Source: Euglena gracilis | Lineage: Eukaryota; Euglenida; Euglenophyceae; Euglenales | NCBI GenBank assembly: GCA_039621445.1 | Contig: CP154954.1 | Location: forward strand, 15,271,805-15,335,804 | Direction of reading: 5' to 3' | DNA length: 64,000 nucleotides | Shown here: positions 21,854-32,786 of the stretch, in pieces | Numbering within the stretch: position 1 is the stretch's first letter | How the letters are laid out: the number at the start of each line of letters is the position of its first letter | The notes under the pieces: model-generated | The model's database searches: none | The model's input: the letters and a program-made list of their open reading frames with translations, nothing else | What the model was told of the DNA's origin: nothing | Translations under genes and position numbers: made by a program

Positions 21854-22957
21854 CTTACCACCTGTGCGACTTCTCAGTCCTCGGGGGGGGGGGGTAGTGC
21901 GTGGGTGGGTTTTTCAAAAAAAAAAAAAAAAGCGGGTGCCTGGGGGTTTGGGCCCGGGGAAAAGTGTCCCCGGGGGGGGGGGGTCACTCAGTGAATCTAT
22001 GGACCTGAACCCCCCACCTCTGTGGTTCCAGGTAACGTTCTGCGAGCTTGCCTGGGTTCAGCTTGCCACTCTTTTTGACAGTCACCTGAACCCAAATTGG
22101 CTTGACAAAACAGTTTGAAAAACCGAAAAGAAAAGAAAAAACGCCTTTTGTGGACATGTTCCTTCAGAAGGGAAAGACTTGCATTCAAAAAAAAGGTACC
22201 ACACCTCTGCTCCTGTGACCAGGATTGTCTGGTGAAGCTCAGAACGATAGAACCATCAAACGGTGATGGAATTCTCGGGCATCCTTGAGCATATGGAGAC
22301 AGAACGGCGTAGACCACCAAAGTGTAGCCCATTGGCCGTACCTTGCGCCGCTGAGGAGAAGTGCCAGTTGCAGTGTGCCCCACCCCCCCCAAAGGACACC
22401 ATTTTGGTGGTGAATAGTGCAGGAAAAAATGGGGGGGGACAAAAAAAAGCGATGGAGACCACCAAAATTTTCCCAGACCTTCCATCCCGGCTTTGGAGGA
22501 GTGCCTTCAGGGTGTAGTCATTTTTAAGACAGAAAAAGAAATGGAATGCGCGCACTTCTTTGGCCTAATTTGTGATTCCCACAGTTGATGCCTTTGCAAA
22601 ATGATTTTCTCATTTTTGTGGGAAAGAACACAAACTTTGGTTGGCCCTCCTTTCCCTGAATTCTTCCCGGAAACCATCCACCACCCTCAAAGCCCCTTCA
22701 AATCAACCCCATCAATCCCACAACCTGAGAGATGGATGCACAGGATCCTGTTTTTTGTCCCTTTTGGATCCCTCTTGTAGGGAACTATGACCCATGGGTT
22801 GGTGCCTTGTCTTTTTGCATATACTGAATCTTCCTCTCTTGATTTTGCTTACAGAAGGAGACTCGTGAGAAAGCGTCGTTTAGGTTTCCGTTTTTTTTTT
22901 AAGACTGCTGTGCCAAGCAGGTTTCTTTTCCACCCCGGAGGGCGCCTTATACTACGG

Positions 22958-22978
22958 GTGCCTGCCCGCAGCAGGCAC
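22958..22978. repeat. hairpin GTGCCTGC-n5-GCAGGCAC
   Basis: Perfect 8-bp stem followed by a C run, in the intron between membrane-helix exons. About 60 bases on, the phrase GGTGCCTGCC recurs. Confidence 0.8.
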
Positions 22979-23613
22979 CCCCCCCCCCAGCCCCAGGGGG
23001 ATCGGTTTCGGACCCTGGTGCCTGCCGTCCAAGGCAAATTCCCCTTAAAAATGGCTATTTTTGGGCCCCGGCTCCGAAGGCGCCGGGTGGGGGGGGGGGT
23101 GCTATAGCACCACTGACCACAAAACCCGACCCCCTAGGGGGGGGGGGGGGTCGAAAGTGCCCATCCCCCCGGCTTTCCCACAGCACCCCCCAGACTAAGC
23201 GACTTTCCTTAAAAAGAAGCCTGGTGCCAAAGAGGTTTGGATATTTTTGACTTTTTAAAGCAATTTTTCTGGTCATAAAAAAAAGTAGATTCATTCAGAC
23301 ATACACATAGATAATTGCTGCAAAAGCGGGTCGGTCAGCAAGAAATGTTAGCGGTTGAAATGGAATTTGGCTAAGAGTCCCATTTTAGGTAGAGCCTTAG
23401 TCTTCTTCTCTAAGAATTATGTTCGAAACATACAAAACTGACTCCAAACTATTAAAATGTTTCCTTCTGGACAGATGGTCTTGGCAAAAAAAAAACAGAG
23501 GGAAAATTCTGGATGAACATGGCAACCACAGTGGGTGTGGGAAAGTGCACGTTTGTCTCAACAAAATCCTGCCCCTGGATTTCTCGATGTGTTTTGGAAA
23601 TGAAGAATCTCAG

Positions 23614-23948
23614 GTGTGTGTGTGGGTGGGTGGGTGGGTGGGTGGGTGGGTGGGTGGGTGGGTGGGTGGGTGGGTGGTGGGTGGGTGGGTGGGTGGGTGG
23701 GGTGGGTGGGTGGGTGGGTGGTGGGTGGGTGGGTGGGTGGGTGGGTGGGTGGGTGGGTGGGTGGGTGGGTGGGTGGGTGGGTGGGTGGGTGGGTGGGTGG
23801 GTGGGTGGGTGGGTGGGTGGGTGGGTGGGTGGTGGGTGGGTGGGTGGCTGGGTGGGTGGGTGAGTGAGTGGGTGGGTGGGTGGGTGGGTGGGTTGGTGGG
23901 TGGGGTGGGTGGGTGGGTGGGTGGGTGGGTGCGTGCGTGCGTGCGTGC

Positions 23949-23997
<49 letters not shown>
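23614..23997. repeat. GGGT tetranucleotide array passing into GT repeat
   Basis: About 75 GGGT-type units with occasional GG or GGTG slips, then GTGC units, then GT repeats. The long Val-Gly-Trp and Thr-His-Pro readings here are artefacts of the repeat. Confidence 0.95.
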
Positions 23998-23998
<1 letters not shown>

Positions 23999-24629
23999 CC
24001 CTGAAAATGTCATGAGACCTGAATGGGGCTAGTGGCATTGCATGCAACTGGGTCACACCTTGAAATAAATGCCACACATGCATAAAGAGACAAAAGCGGT
24101 GATAATCAAAAAAATTCTGGAAGGGAGCCATCGTGGGTCAAAATCAGAGGAGCTTTCGATGGGTATGCTGCAGAGGCCGATGCACATCATTGATGGTATG
24201 GACTCATTAAAGCGGAATCACATACCCCCCCTCCGAATTAGGCCCTCCCAAAAATAACACCCCACCCCTGCCAAACTTCATCAAAAATCCGAAAATTCTA
24301 CTCCACCTCCAAATAATAAGACTCCCTTGAGATTCTTAACAAAGGGCCCAAAAAAAGCAGACGCATGGTCTTATTTGGGGGATGGCCACGATGTTTGGTG
24401 GCATTCATTGAGGTTGGAGCAAGATAGATTGTGCCAGTTCGCCGACGTTCCAATGGGAACATGAAAATGCCCGCAAATCCCCTGGGAATGAATGCAAGGA
24501 CGTCGTGGGAACACAAATACAGACTTCTGGAAAATCGACCAAGGTGTCATCCACCCCCCCCCCCCCACAGGCTCCGCCCAGCCGTTTTTTTTTTTTTTTT
24601 GACCACAGGGCGGAGAACGGGGGCCGAAC

Positions 24630-24748
24630 TGCCAACGCCCCCCTGGCGGTCGCGATGCGCCGACCACGCGAAGACGTAGGGGAGGGCCAAAGCGGTCAGG
24701 AACACCAGATGGGCCCGGGGATGGGTTTGGGGCCAATTGCCAGAGGAT
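24630..24748 (-). CDS. exon: membrane helix of six-helix domain
   Basis: 39 codons: SSGNWPQTHPRA then HLVFLTALALPYVFAW and SAHRDRQGGVG. One clear membrane helix followed by a basic loop. The proposed acceptor (GAGAG, no pyrimidine tract) and donor (GTTCGG) are weak, but the length and phase (1/1) fit the next exon. Boundaries are approximate. Confidence 0.55.
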
Positions 24749-25137
24749 CTCTCGGGGTGAAGCTGGGGGAAAAGAGGGCTGTGTCCAGCTCCAGACGCCC
24801 ACAGGGCTGTCCGAACCGTCGGGGAGCAGGGGGGTGGTGGGACCGCCCATCCTGGTGTGCGGGTCTTCCCCCTTCCGGTTATCAAGTCCAATTTCTCCTT
24901 GCGTCGTGCCGCAGTGGATTGGTGGAGGACCCATCCCCCCCGCCAGGCATCCCAAATTAAAAAAAAATGATTTTTTCCTTCTTAAATGCCACACATGCTT
25001 GTTGGTTCTTGAAGATTTTATTCTGTTGTGGTGTGAGTGGTGTGGTCTGCGGTGTGCTATCTTGCAGTGTGACGTGTTGCATTGCGTTGCATTGCACCAC
25101 AGTGGGTTTGCGTTGCAAGCGGGTCAAAACCCATCAC

Positions 25138-25278
25138 CGGGCAGAACAGCTGCAGGGCGACCACTAGCCACGTCCGGTTCTGCTCGTACGCCTCGTCCTC
25201 CACATCGTGCTCCGCCTCGCGCTTGGAGGGGCTGCCGCCGCACAGCGAGTTCCGGCCACCCCTGTCGCTTTCCAGCCT
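25138..25278 (-). CDS. exon: acidic linker and first membrane helix of cyclase part
   Basis: A GGGCCAG acceptor, exactly 47 codons in phase 0, GTGATG donor. Reads RLESDRGGRNSLCGGSPSKR, an acidic stretch EAEHDVEDEAYEQNRT, and WLVVALQLFCP, the start of a membrane helix. The phase fits the C2 exon upstream (0/0). The exit phase does not fit the next exon as drawn, so a small exon or an indel may lie between. Confidence 0.7.
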
Positions 25279-28200
25279 CTGGCCCTCTCCAAATAAGCCT
25301 TCGATGGGTGTACATGTATGGATATATGGCAACTGTACGTTTGCATACTGGGGAGGTATCCAAAGGTACACATGCCATATATCCTTGTGTGCTTTTATGG
25401 AAGTCATAAGCTCCCCCCCCCCCCCCCCCGCCCCAGTGAGTGAACGGCGGGGACCCCCCCCTGAATATGGCAAGAGGTCCCGAAATCAAATGTGACTGTG
25501 TTTTTGCAATGCAACTGTGCAAAATCCCCAACTTCCTAATGATTTCCTCCCCGATGTCCTAACGATTACTTTTTCTGTTAGAATTAGCAATTTTCAGATA
25601 ATCGTTACTGATAATCAGCTATTGGACCCTTTCTGGGAAAAAAAAGTTGGGTCAAATTTTCAGCACTTACAAAAAATACCCCGCCTGCGGTTGGGTCAGT
25701 CAACACTAAGCCACGGTGTGGTCATGACAGCATGGCAGGCACGATGGCATTCAGTGCTCCTGAGGAATGGCACAGAGATGCAGTGCAGATGCAGAGCGCA
25801 GAAGAAATTTGCATCCAAAAGAAAGGAATAATCCACTGAAATGGCATTCTAAGCTGCATAAAATTGAAGACAGAAGACACGTGTGGTCATAATCACATGT
25901 GAGGATTGTGGTTTTCATCATCACATGTGAATGAATGAACAAAGGGAGGGGGAAAAATTGCAGCAGCAACGTAGTCAATTAAACATAATCTTGCGAACAC
26001 CGGTTCGCTCGCAGCACGGATCATGTTTTGGAAAAAGAACTTCCCTTTGCCAACTGAAGATGGGTCCCCCTCATTCAATTTAATTCAACTTGTCACAAAA
26101 AATTGGAAAATTTGGAAAATTGGAAAAACTGGGAGGGGGGAAAGGAGGTCTCGTCAGGGGGTGATGCTGATGGGACTGATCAGGCCAATTCACACACCAG
26201 GGTGAGAAAGAGATAACGATTGATTTGTCACTTGTCACCACATTATGAGTTCATTGAGAAAAAGATAGACCTGTGGAGGACACAGCATCAAAAGTGACGA
26301 CCATAAAGTCAACTGAAAGATGTGCAATTTACAGGAAAACCAAACGACAGGAACAATGAAAGCAATCTCAAACAATGAAAAAACAAAATGCAAAAATGAA
26401 GTTGACAGAGGGCGCCATGTTCCGGTACGGGATGCACAGTTGGCCATACAATGAAGTTGCCTAACACTGGATGGTGTGCTGACGCAACTTTTAAAATGGT
26501 CAGAAATAATTGGGAAAACAAAGCACTGAGTGGGATTAAGTGGTATTGTGGTTCTTGTATTGTGTTAAGGGCTCTGAGGAGACTGAGGAGGCAGTGAGAC
26601 CAACGGCAAAAAAAAAGTTAGTTTTTGCCCAAATGGTCACCATGTCGAAGTCAATGCCCCCTCGGCCCGCATTGGCAGGGGTTGCTATCAAGTTGGGGTC
26701 CACGAGTCACTACATGAGCCACTTCACCTCCTTGCCTGAGGCCGGGTTTGGTTTTCGAATACGGAAGGGGTCAAGAAGAGGAAAAATTTTGCTCTCACCA
26801 GGCTTCTTCTACCATCAAAACCCATAATGGGGTGATTTTTTGTCTCAAATTGCACCTTTTGGTATTTTCCTGTCTGTTTTCAGTCTGAACATGGTGGAAT
26901 TCATGTAAAACTTGCAAAAAATACGGTCCCAGCTCCCAGGAAAACTCCTTTGTTTCTGTGGCGCTCTGTGCAAAATGGGGGGGGGGATATTATTTGGGCG
27001 GCTGAAGTTGAGGAATGTTGTTTGGGAGGAATATTATTTGGGGGGATACTATTTGGGGCGGGTTTATGCCTACCAACCCAGGGAGGGGAGCAAAGCATTT
27101 TCATCCCCTCCAGGGGGGGGGGGGGACACAATTGGGATAATGTGCACTGTCGGAAACTTTGCTCCTGTATTAGATGGATGCAAACAATCAAATGATTGTT
27201 CATGATAAAAATGTATTACAGAAAAAAACATTATATTTATTGAAAATTTAATATATACTTTATTAATATTATTTTAATGATGGCACAGGCTTTCGCGCAA
27301 ACTGAAACGGCAACATCAGAACACACAGGTCGAGACAATTTTGCATCGTGTCATGGTGCAACAACTTGCGGGACAGGATTTGCATCGCGCAAGTGGGTGA
27401 TGGGATAAACCATCAAGAAAAAACCCACTTTTAAAAAAGGTGGATGGCCAGCACGCCGAAGGTGGCTGGTCAACAGCACTTGGGGTGGGGATGAAATTGG
27501 CTGGGGGCTCCCCAGGCTTCGATATAAGGGCAGGTGGGGGGGGTCCGGACCCCCTGGTCAAGGGGGGGACACCCCCCACCTAAACAATTGCGTGGCCCAG
27601 GTGACGGATTGTCAGCCCAGTGCGAAGCGCCGGGCCGAAAGATTTTAACCCCCAAAACGGCCAAAAGTGCCATTTTGGGCACTTTTGGCAAAAATTTGTC
27701 AAAAATGCAAAAAAACCGGTGCGAAGCGCCGGAAAAAATTTACCTTTTGGGGGTACCAGATATCCCCCCGGGCGGTACGGACCCCCCTTGGCAGGTGGGG
27801 GGTGGACCAGACCCCCTCCAGTCCTGGTTGAGAAAGTATCAAAGACACCTGGGCAGGGGACTCAAGATAAGGTTTGCACACTGAGTAAACCAACAATAAA
27901 CAGCCTTTGAACGGAAATTTCACTACGTACATCAGTTTCCCAGCAAAAAAAAAAAAAACGGCAAGTTCTCAATTGCATCAAAAAATGATATTTTCCAAAA
28001 CAAAATATCCCGGGCCATGTGCAATTAATTGCACAAAATTGCAAATATTGCACGGTGCAATTTTCTCCCCCCTGCAGTCCAGGGGAGGGGGGGGGTTGGG
28101 GGACACCCCCTACCTAAACCCCATATGCCCTCCTTATATCGAACCCTGGGGCCCCCCTCCATCGGTCACAGTGGAGCGACGGAGGGCGGTGTGAGGTCAG

Positions 28201-28808
28201 GCTTCTTTTGCCGCCCTTTGTGGAGTGCCTGCTGGTGTTAGTGGGCACTGAACGGTGGGGTTCTTTGGACTGGGCAAATCTCCCGGGAAAACGGCCATTG
28301 CCAAACCCTGGTGCTTTGTTGCTGGGGGACCATAGCACTGCCCACCCCAAAGCCCCCTCCCCCCCGGGTGTCGGTAATGTCTTCCCCTTGCGTGCCCCAT
28401 TCGATGAGGGGCAGGAGCCAGAGATTCACTTAACAACCTGTGTGACCTGTGACCCACCCCCAGGGGAGGTCAAGAATGGGTGGGTGGGTTTAGGCTGCTG
28501 GACCCTCCCCCCCGGGGTTGAGGTGCACCACGGGTCAGTTGTTTGCCTGGCTGAAGGCCAGACCAGGAAAAAAAAACTTCAAAGGTTTTGGGCCAATTTT
28601 GGGTGGGTGGGGGGTTTCATGGACCCCTGGGGGGGATTTGTGGGTGGGGGGTATTGGCGGTGGGTTTGGGCCCAGGAAAAAGTGCCCCCCCCCCTGTGGT
28701 CACAAAGTGAGTCAGACATATGGGAAGCCCGAAACCCACCACCCACCTCCGCTTCCCAAAGTCCGGGGGGGGGGGGGGACTACCATAAGAAAATAAATTT
28801 AAAAAAGC
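25279..28808 (-). other. large intron between C2 and membrane/cyclase part
   Basis: 3.5 kb without a convincing exon. Holds G/C-capped repeats (26,978-27,130 with ATTATTTGGGG phrases; 27,540-27,830 with two GCGAAGCGCC hairpin stems; 28,060-28,190), an AT-rich part (27,200-27,290) and AGGCTTCTTTTG-type intron-end motifs at 26,800 and 28,199. Confidence 0.5.
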
Positions 28809-28942
28809 CTGGGGAACATCGTCCAGCCGCCAGCTGACCCGCACGCGGCCGGACACGAACCGCTTGTAGTCGGCAAAGCAGGCCGGGCGGGGGCGGATGT
28901 CCACCCAGACATCGCCGCGGCTGGCGGTGCCGCCGGGGGCCC
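28809..28942 (-). CDS. exon: end of C2 domain, GC donor
   Basis: CTGACCAG acceptor. 44 codons: APGGTASRGDVWVDIRPRP, then ACFADYKRFVSGRVRVSWRL and DDVPQ. The GRVRVSWRL strand closes the C2 fold. The exon ends CCCCAG followed by GCTTTTTTAAA, a GC donor like that of the exon at 32,691. It ends in phase 0, compatible with the next recognised exon at 25,278. Confidence 0.8.
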
Positions 28943-29896
28943 CTGGTCAGGGGGAGGGTGTAGAGAGGGTGGGGTGTGAAATACAACGTGCTGGTCATTC
29001 CTGTCACACCTTTCGGATGTGACCCCCGTTCCCAAAGAGATTTTGGGTCCCAAAATCCCGCGTTCCCTGTGGGTCGGGTTTGCCATTCTCAGCAACCCCC
29101 GACCGTGGAGGTTGCCCAACAAAAAGACACTGAACAGAAACAGGGGTTTTTTTTAGACTGGGGGGGACACCAACCCACCCACCCACCCTCTGATGGGGAA
29201 CCCCCGTCGGATCAAGTGGGTACCTGCCAGAAAAAGAATTTCTGTATTTTTGGAGCAAAAATACCGAAAAAAATAGAGCCCAATATTTGACACCCGAAAT
29301 TGAAACCCTAAGCCATCCTCCCCCGCGTCACCAACCTTAAAAAGTCCCTGCTGGAATGAACAAACACCGGCTGATTCTAAAAAAAACTTGAATCTGCAAA
29401 AAAAATCCAAATTGGGCCCCCAAACGAGTGGCCCCAACAAACATCAGAGCCCTCTGCCTGTTTTTCAAGAGGTCAGTCCCCTCCTTCCGCATCTGGAACG
29501 CCAGGCCTTGACCACGGGCACTTGAAATCTTAGGCTGAAAAATTGACTCCTCGCACACTCCCTCGCAGAACACCGAGGAGGGAGGAAGAGGAAGGGACGT
29601 TGAGGGACACCTTGGGTTCCGCACTTCCCCAAGGAGGTCATGTCTAATTTGCCGGCTTTTTGAAAGTGAATGTTTTTTGGGAAGGTTAGGCTTTGCCCCT
29701 TGAGTGCCTTATTTCACATGTATGCTCACTATAGATCTTGGGCAAAAGGTGTCCCTCCAACATGGAATATGTAAGGCGGGAGGAAAAGACCTCTGAGGAC
29801 AGATCCTGACACCACCACTGAAAGCGAAGCTCCCCCAATTCTGCATCACATATTGGGGTTATGAGCCACATCACTGGAGGAGTTCATTGCGCACAC

Positions 29897-30008
29897 CTGT
29901 GGTCTGGAACTGCCCCTCCCCAAGGAAGTCGTCTGATGAAGACCGGTCCCAATCCCACAGGAATACTTGGACACGTGTGTTGGGACTGAACACGATGAAC
30001 TCCATGGT
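29897..30008 (-). CDS. exon: C2 domain, second half
   Basis: A GTTTCAG acceptor, 37 codons plus one base: TMEFIVFSPNTRVQVFLWDW then DRSSSDDFLGEGQFQTT. V-F-L-W-D-W-D-R-S-S-S-D-D-F-L-G-E is the classic C2 loop-3 block with its calcium-ligand aspartates. The GTGTGC donor and split codon G|GG join to the next exon in frame. Confidence 0.88.
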
Positions 30009-30106
30009 CTGAAACAACGTTTGGCACGGTGCATCCAACCTTGCCCACACACACAGAACACTGTTCCATCATGCTGCCATGCTGCCAAGTACCTATTGCA
30101 TCACAC

Positions 30107-30142
30107 CTCCTCAAACAGGGGGTGCATATCCTTCATCTTGGA
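30107..30142 (-). CDS. exon: C2 domain micro-exon (36 bp)
   Basis: Twelve codons in phase 0, SKMKDMHPLFEE, between a GTACAAAG acceptor and a GTGTGA donor. The M-H-P-L-F-E-E stretch matches the N-P-x-W/F-x-E strand that follows loop 1 in C2 domains, at the right distance and order. Too short for automatic ORF calling. Confidence 0.7.
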
Positions 30143-30362
30143 CTTTGTACCAGCAGAGTGTCATCGTGCGCCAGTTGAATGCAAAAAAAAACATAAAAAA
30201 CAATTGCAAAATGAAAACGTGCAAAATGAGAATGAAAACAGATTTATTGAATTAGGGGGAAAGCACAGAAAAAGTCCATCAGCGAGCCTGTCAGTCATCT
30301 GTGTGGGCTGTGTCTGGGCTATATGAGGTTGTGTGTCTGTGTTTGTAAAGCCTGTGTGGATC

Positions 30363-30366
<4 letters not shown>

Positions 30367-30401
<35 letters not shown>
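30367..30401. repeat. GT microsatellite in C2 intron
   Basis: Seventeen or so GT repeats just downstream (gene strand) of the first C2 exon. Confidence 0.9.
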
Positions 30402-30402
<1 letters not shown>

Positions 30403-30429
30403 GTGTGTTTTGTGGAAGCCACCCTGAAC

Positions 30430-30533
30430 CCGGTCCATTTGTTCGCCAACCATCACCACAACGTAAGGGTCGGTGGATATGTAGTCTGAGCTTCGGAAAC
30501 CGTGGGCACAGTGGACCGTCACGACAAGTCGGC
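30430..30533 (-). CDS. exon: C2 domain, first half
   Basis: CCGTCAG acceptor. Reads RLVVTVHCAHGFRSSDYIST then DPYVVVMVGEQMDR. This is the canonical opening of a C2 domain: a first strand with alternating Val, the G-F-x-S-x-D calcium-loop-1 motif and STDPYV. The Asp residues of loop 1 (D of SSDY and D of TDPY) are present, so calcium and phospholipid binding is plausible. The donor is GTTCAG. Joins the 36-bp exon in phase 0. Confidence 0.88.
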
Positions 30534-30920
30534 CTGACGGGGTGCGGAGGAAGAAGGGAACGTCAGGAAACCCAATCCCCAAGAAAGGCGAACAAGAGAG
30601 CTTGAATCCTGGTAAACAGGGGGGGGGGGGGGTGGGGTGGGGGTCAGGATAGTGGCCATGATTCGAGAACGTGCCAGGCAGTTTAAAGTGAAAATGTGGT
30701 TAAAAAAATGTCCATTTGAATGAATGGGAAATGGATCGTCCCATTACAAATCACCACCATCCCCTCCCTCGGGTCAGCATTCCAAAAAAAAAACCACCAA
30801 AAAATGGCTTCCCGGCACAACAAATAAGCACTAGCAATGTCCCTGTGTGCATGCCTGCATGTGTGTTTGTGTGTGCCCCCTCGCGCGTGTTGTGGGTGTG
30901 GAAGGTGGGGACATACACAC

Positions 30921-31016
30921 CCACATAGGGTCGCACGAAAGGCTTTGCCCGTAGCCGCACGCCATCCAAATGGGAGGCATATGTGAAGCACCGAAGAATC
31001 GGATAGCGAGCGAAAA
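30921..31016 (-). CDS. exon: linker leading into C2 domain
   Basis: TACCGCAG acceptor, GTGTGT donor, 31 codons: FARYPILRCFTYASHLDGVR then LRAKPFVRPYV. The split codon G|GC joins to GRLVVTVHC of the C2 domain. The residues resemble the lead-in strand and basic patch that precede C2 cores. Confidence 0.75.
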
Positions 31017-31115
31017 CTGCGGTAGAAAAACACAGCATGGAGCCATCATCACTGCAGACTGGCTTTGGGAAGAAGCCGATCCATATGGATGACCTCGAGG
31101 CACAGCATGCCAGAC

Positions 31116-31225
31116 CGACAACGAGGGTGAGGTACACTGCCAGGATGAAGTTCAGCATCACCCAACCGGGCAGGATGAGCGCAAGGAGGAAGCAGAGGGT
31201 GAAGAAGACGAGGGACAGTACCAGG
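31116..31225 (-). CDS. exon: paired membrane helices of hairpin 2
   Basis: 36 codons: LVLSLVFFTLCFLLALILP, a short turn GWVM, then LNFILAVYLTLVV. Two helices around a Pro-Gly turn form a membrane hairpin. The acceptor is AAAAAGGAAG (no pyrimidine tract), the donor GTCTGG. Split codons at both ends join the neighbours in frame. Localisation to the ER or plasma membrane is inference. Confidence 0.8.
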
Positions 31226-32690
31226 CTTCCTTTTTACCAACCTGGGGGGGAGGGGGTGTGCCTTTTGCGATGGGGTGCCTGCCAAGAGCAGGCACCCCCC
31301 CCCCAGAGTCTGCTTTGAACCCCGGTCCCTGCCGACCCAGGCAAATTTCCTTTGAAAATGGATATTTTCGGGCCCCTGGCATATTCCGCGCCGGGGGTGT
31401 GCTTTAGAATTAAAGTGCCCCACCCCCCTGGCTGCCCATACAGGGGTTTCTTTAAGACCGGGGGGGTCGCTGAGCTCTTATCTCTTTAGAGTAAGAGCGA
31501 AGCTTACCACTGGCGAAACCCCCCCCCTCGCCCCCCCCCCTCCCCACCCCCCCCCCCGGGTCGGGGCCACCAGGAGAACCGACGGATTATCACCATGATC
31601 CCGGCCCCGTTCCCAAAAATTTTTTTTCAGTCGCGAGCGACTGGATTTCTAGTTTCCGAATCACCTGGGTTTGACCCCCAACTCCCCGCCAGGCCCGAGT
31701 TATTCACGCGCGAAGAGGTCCAAACTGGGTAGGATCGGCCCGCCCCCCCCCTGGATAAGCCCCCCCCCTTTGGACTCTGCCATTTCGGCCAAAAAAATGT
31801 CAAATTTCAAAATATCTCCAAAATGAAGCCAAATCAAAGGAAATGTCCGGAGACCTAAATTGAAGCCCTTGGAACGCTCTATCTACTGGGATTTTGGTTT
31901 CCCCGCAACTCACCGCCTGGCCCGAGATACGGGCGTTTTTTGGCCATTTTAGGCCATTTTTGGCCATTTTGCGCACTTTTTCCACCGTCCGACTTAGCCG
32001 TTTTCGGCCAAAAAAGTCGGAAAAAATCGAAAAAAAATTTTGCCCGAAACGATGTTTTTTGGCCTCCCGGACCCGGAAAAACTGTTTTTGAGCCGAAAAC
32101 GAGCGTTTTTCGACCCGCCAGCGCCCCGTTTTGGGCTGCCGACCCATCATTGACTTTGGGTCAAAACCGGGTCAAAAAAGTCGAAAAAAATCGAAATAAA
32201 ATTTTTGCCCGAAACGATGTTTTTTGGCCTCCCGGACCCGGAAAAACTGTTTTTGAGCCGAAAATGAGCGTTTTTCGACCCGCCAACGCCCCGTTTCTGG
32301 CACAAAACCCATGGATTTCAGGCAAAAGAGCTCCATGGAGTGGCCGGTATGTATGGAGGGGTCAATGAAGGGGTGGGTGCGCGCTTATTAAGAGCTCAGC
32401 ACTATTCAAAACCTGGTCCCCCCCACCCACCCACCCCCTGGGCCCCCCCCCCGGGGGGTCCCGGGCGACCCACAGAAAATGGCCGAAAAATCGCGAAAAG
32501 TGCTAAAAATAGCACTTTTCGGCGCCAAAAAGTATATCCCACCCCCCTCCGGGGGGACCTCCCCTGGGGGGGCTTGGCCAGACCCACCCACCCTACCCCC
32601 CCCCGGGGGTCCACGACTAAAAAAACCCCTATGCCCATAGCACTCACCTGTGAAAACTGTGCGCACTTCCTGTATAAAAAAAAAAGAAGC
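31226..32690 (-). other. GC-AG intron with inverted-repeat ends (introner-like)
   Basis: On the gene strand the intron begins GCTTCTTTTTTTT and ends AAAAAGGAAG, inverse complements of each other apart from one base. The 3' site has no pyrimidine tract. Inside are G/C-run repeats, a GTGCCTGC hairpin (31,275-31,295), the GAAGCTTACC module and two tandem copies of a 110-base unit (32,014-32,125; 32,183-32,295). Confidence 0.7.
31275..31295. repeat. hairpin GTGCCTGC-n5-GCAGGCAC
   Basis: Perfect 8-bp stem with a 5-base loop, followed by a C run. The same stem with other loops occurs at 13,984-14,004 and 22,958-22,978, and a variant at 14,080-14,100. Confidence 0.8.
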
Positions 32691-32786
32691 CTGGACAGGA
32701 CGCTGGAGCGGGGGTGCTGCCAGGTGGCGAGGGACAGGAAGCGGTCAATGATCCGCCAGTTCAGCCACGCGGTGCTGACCATCACC
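32691..32786 (-). CDS. exon: start of membrane hairpin 2, GC donor
   Basis: Acceptor CACCCCAG. Reads VMVSTAWLNWRIIDRFLSLA then TWQHPRSSVLS. The motif FLSLATWQHPRSS is the same W-x-x-P hairpin opening as in the exon at 35.5 kb. The exon ends ...TCCAG followed by GCTTCTTTTT, so the intron uses a GC donor. Split codon AG|C joins the next exon as Ser in frame. Confidence 0.75.

Noticed and set aside
23419-24131. Val-Gly-Gly-Trp and His-Pro-Pro-Thr frames
   Set aside because: Products of the GGGT array.
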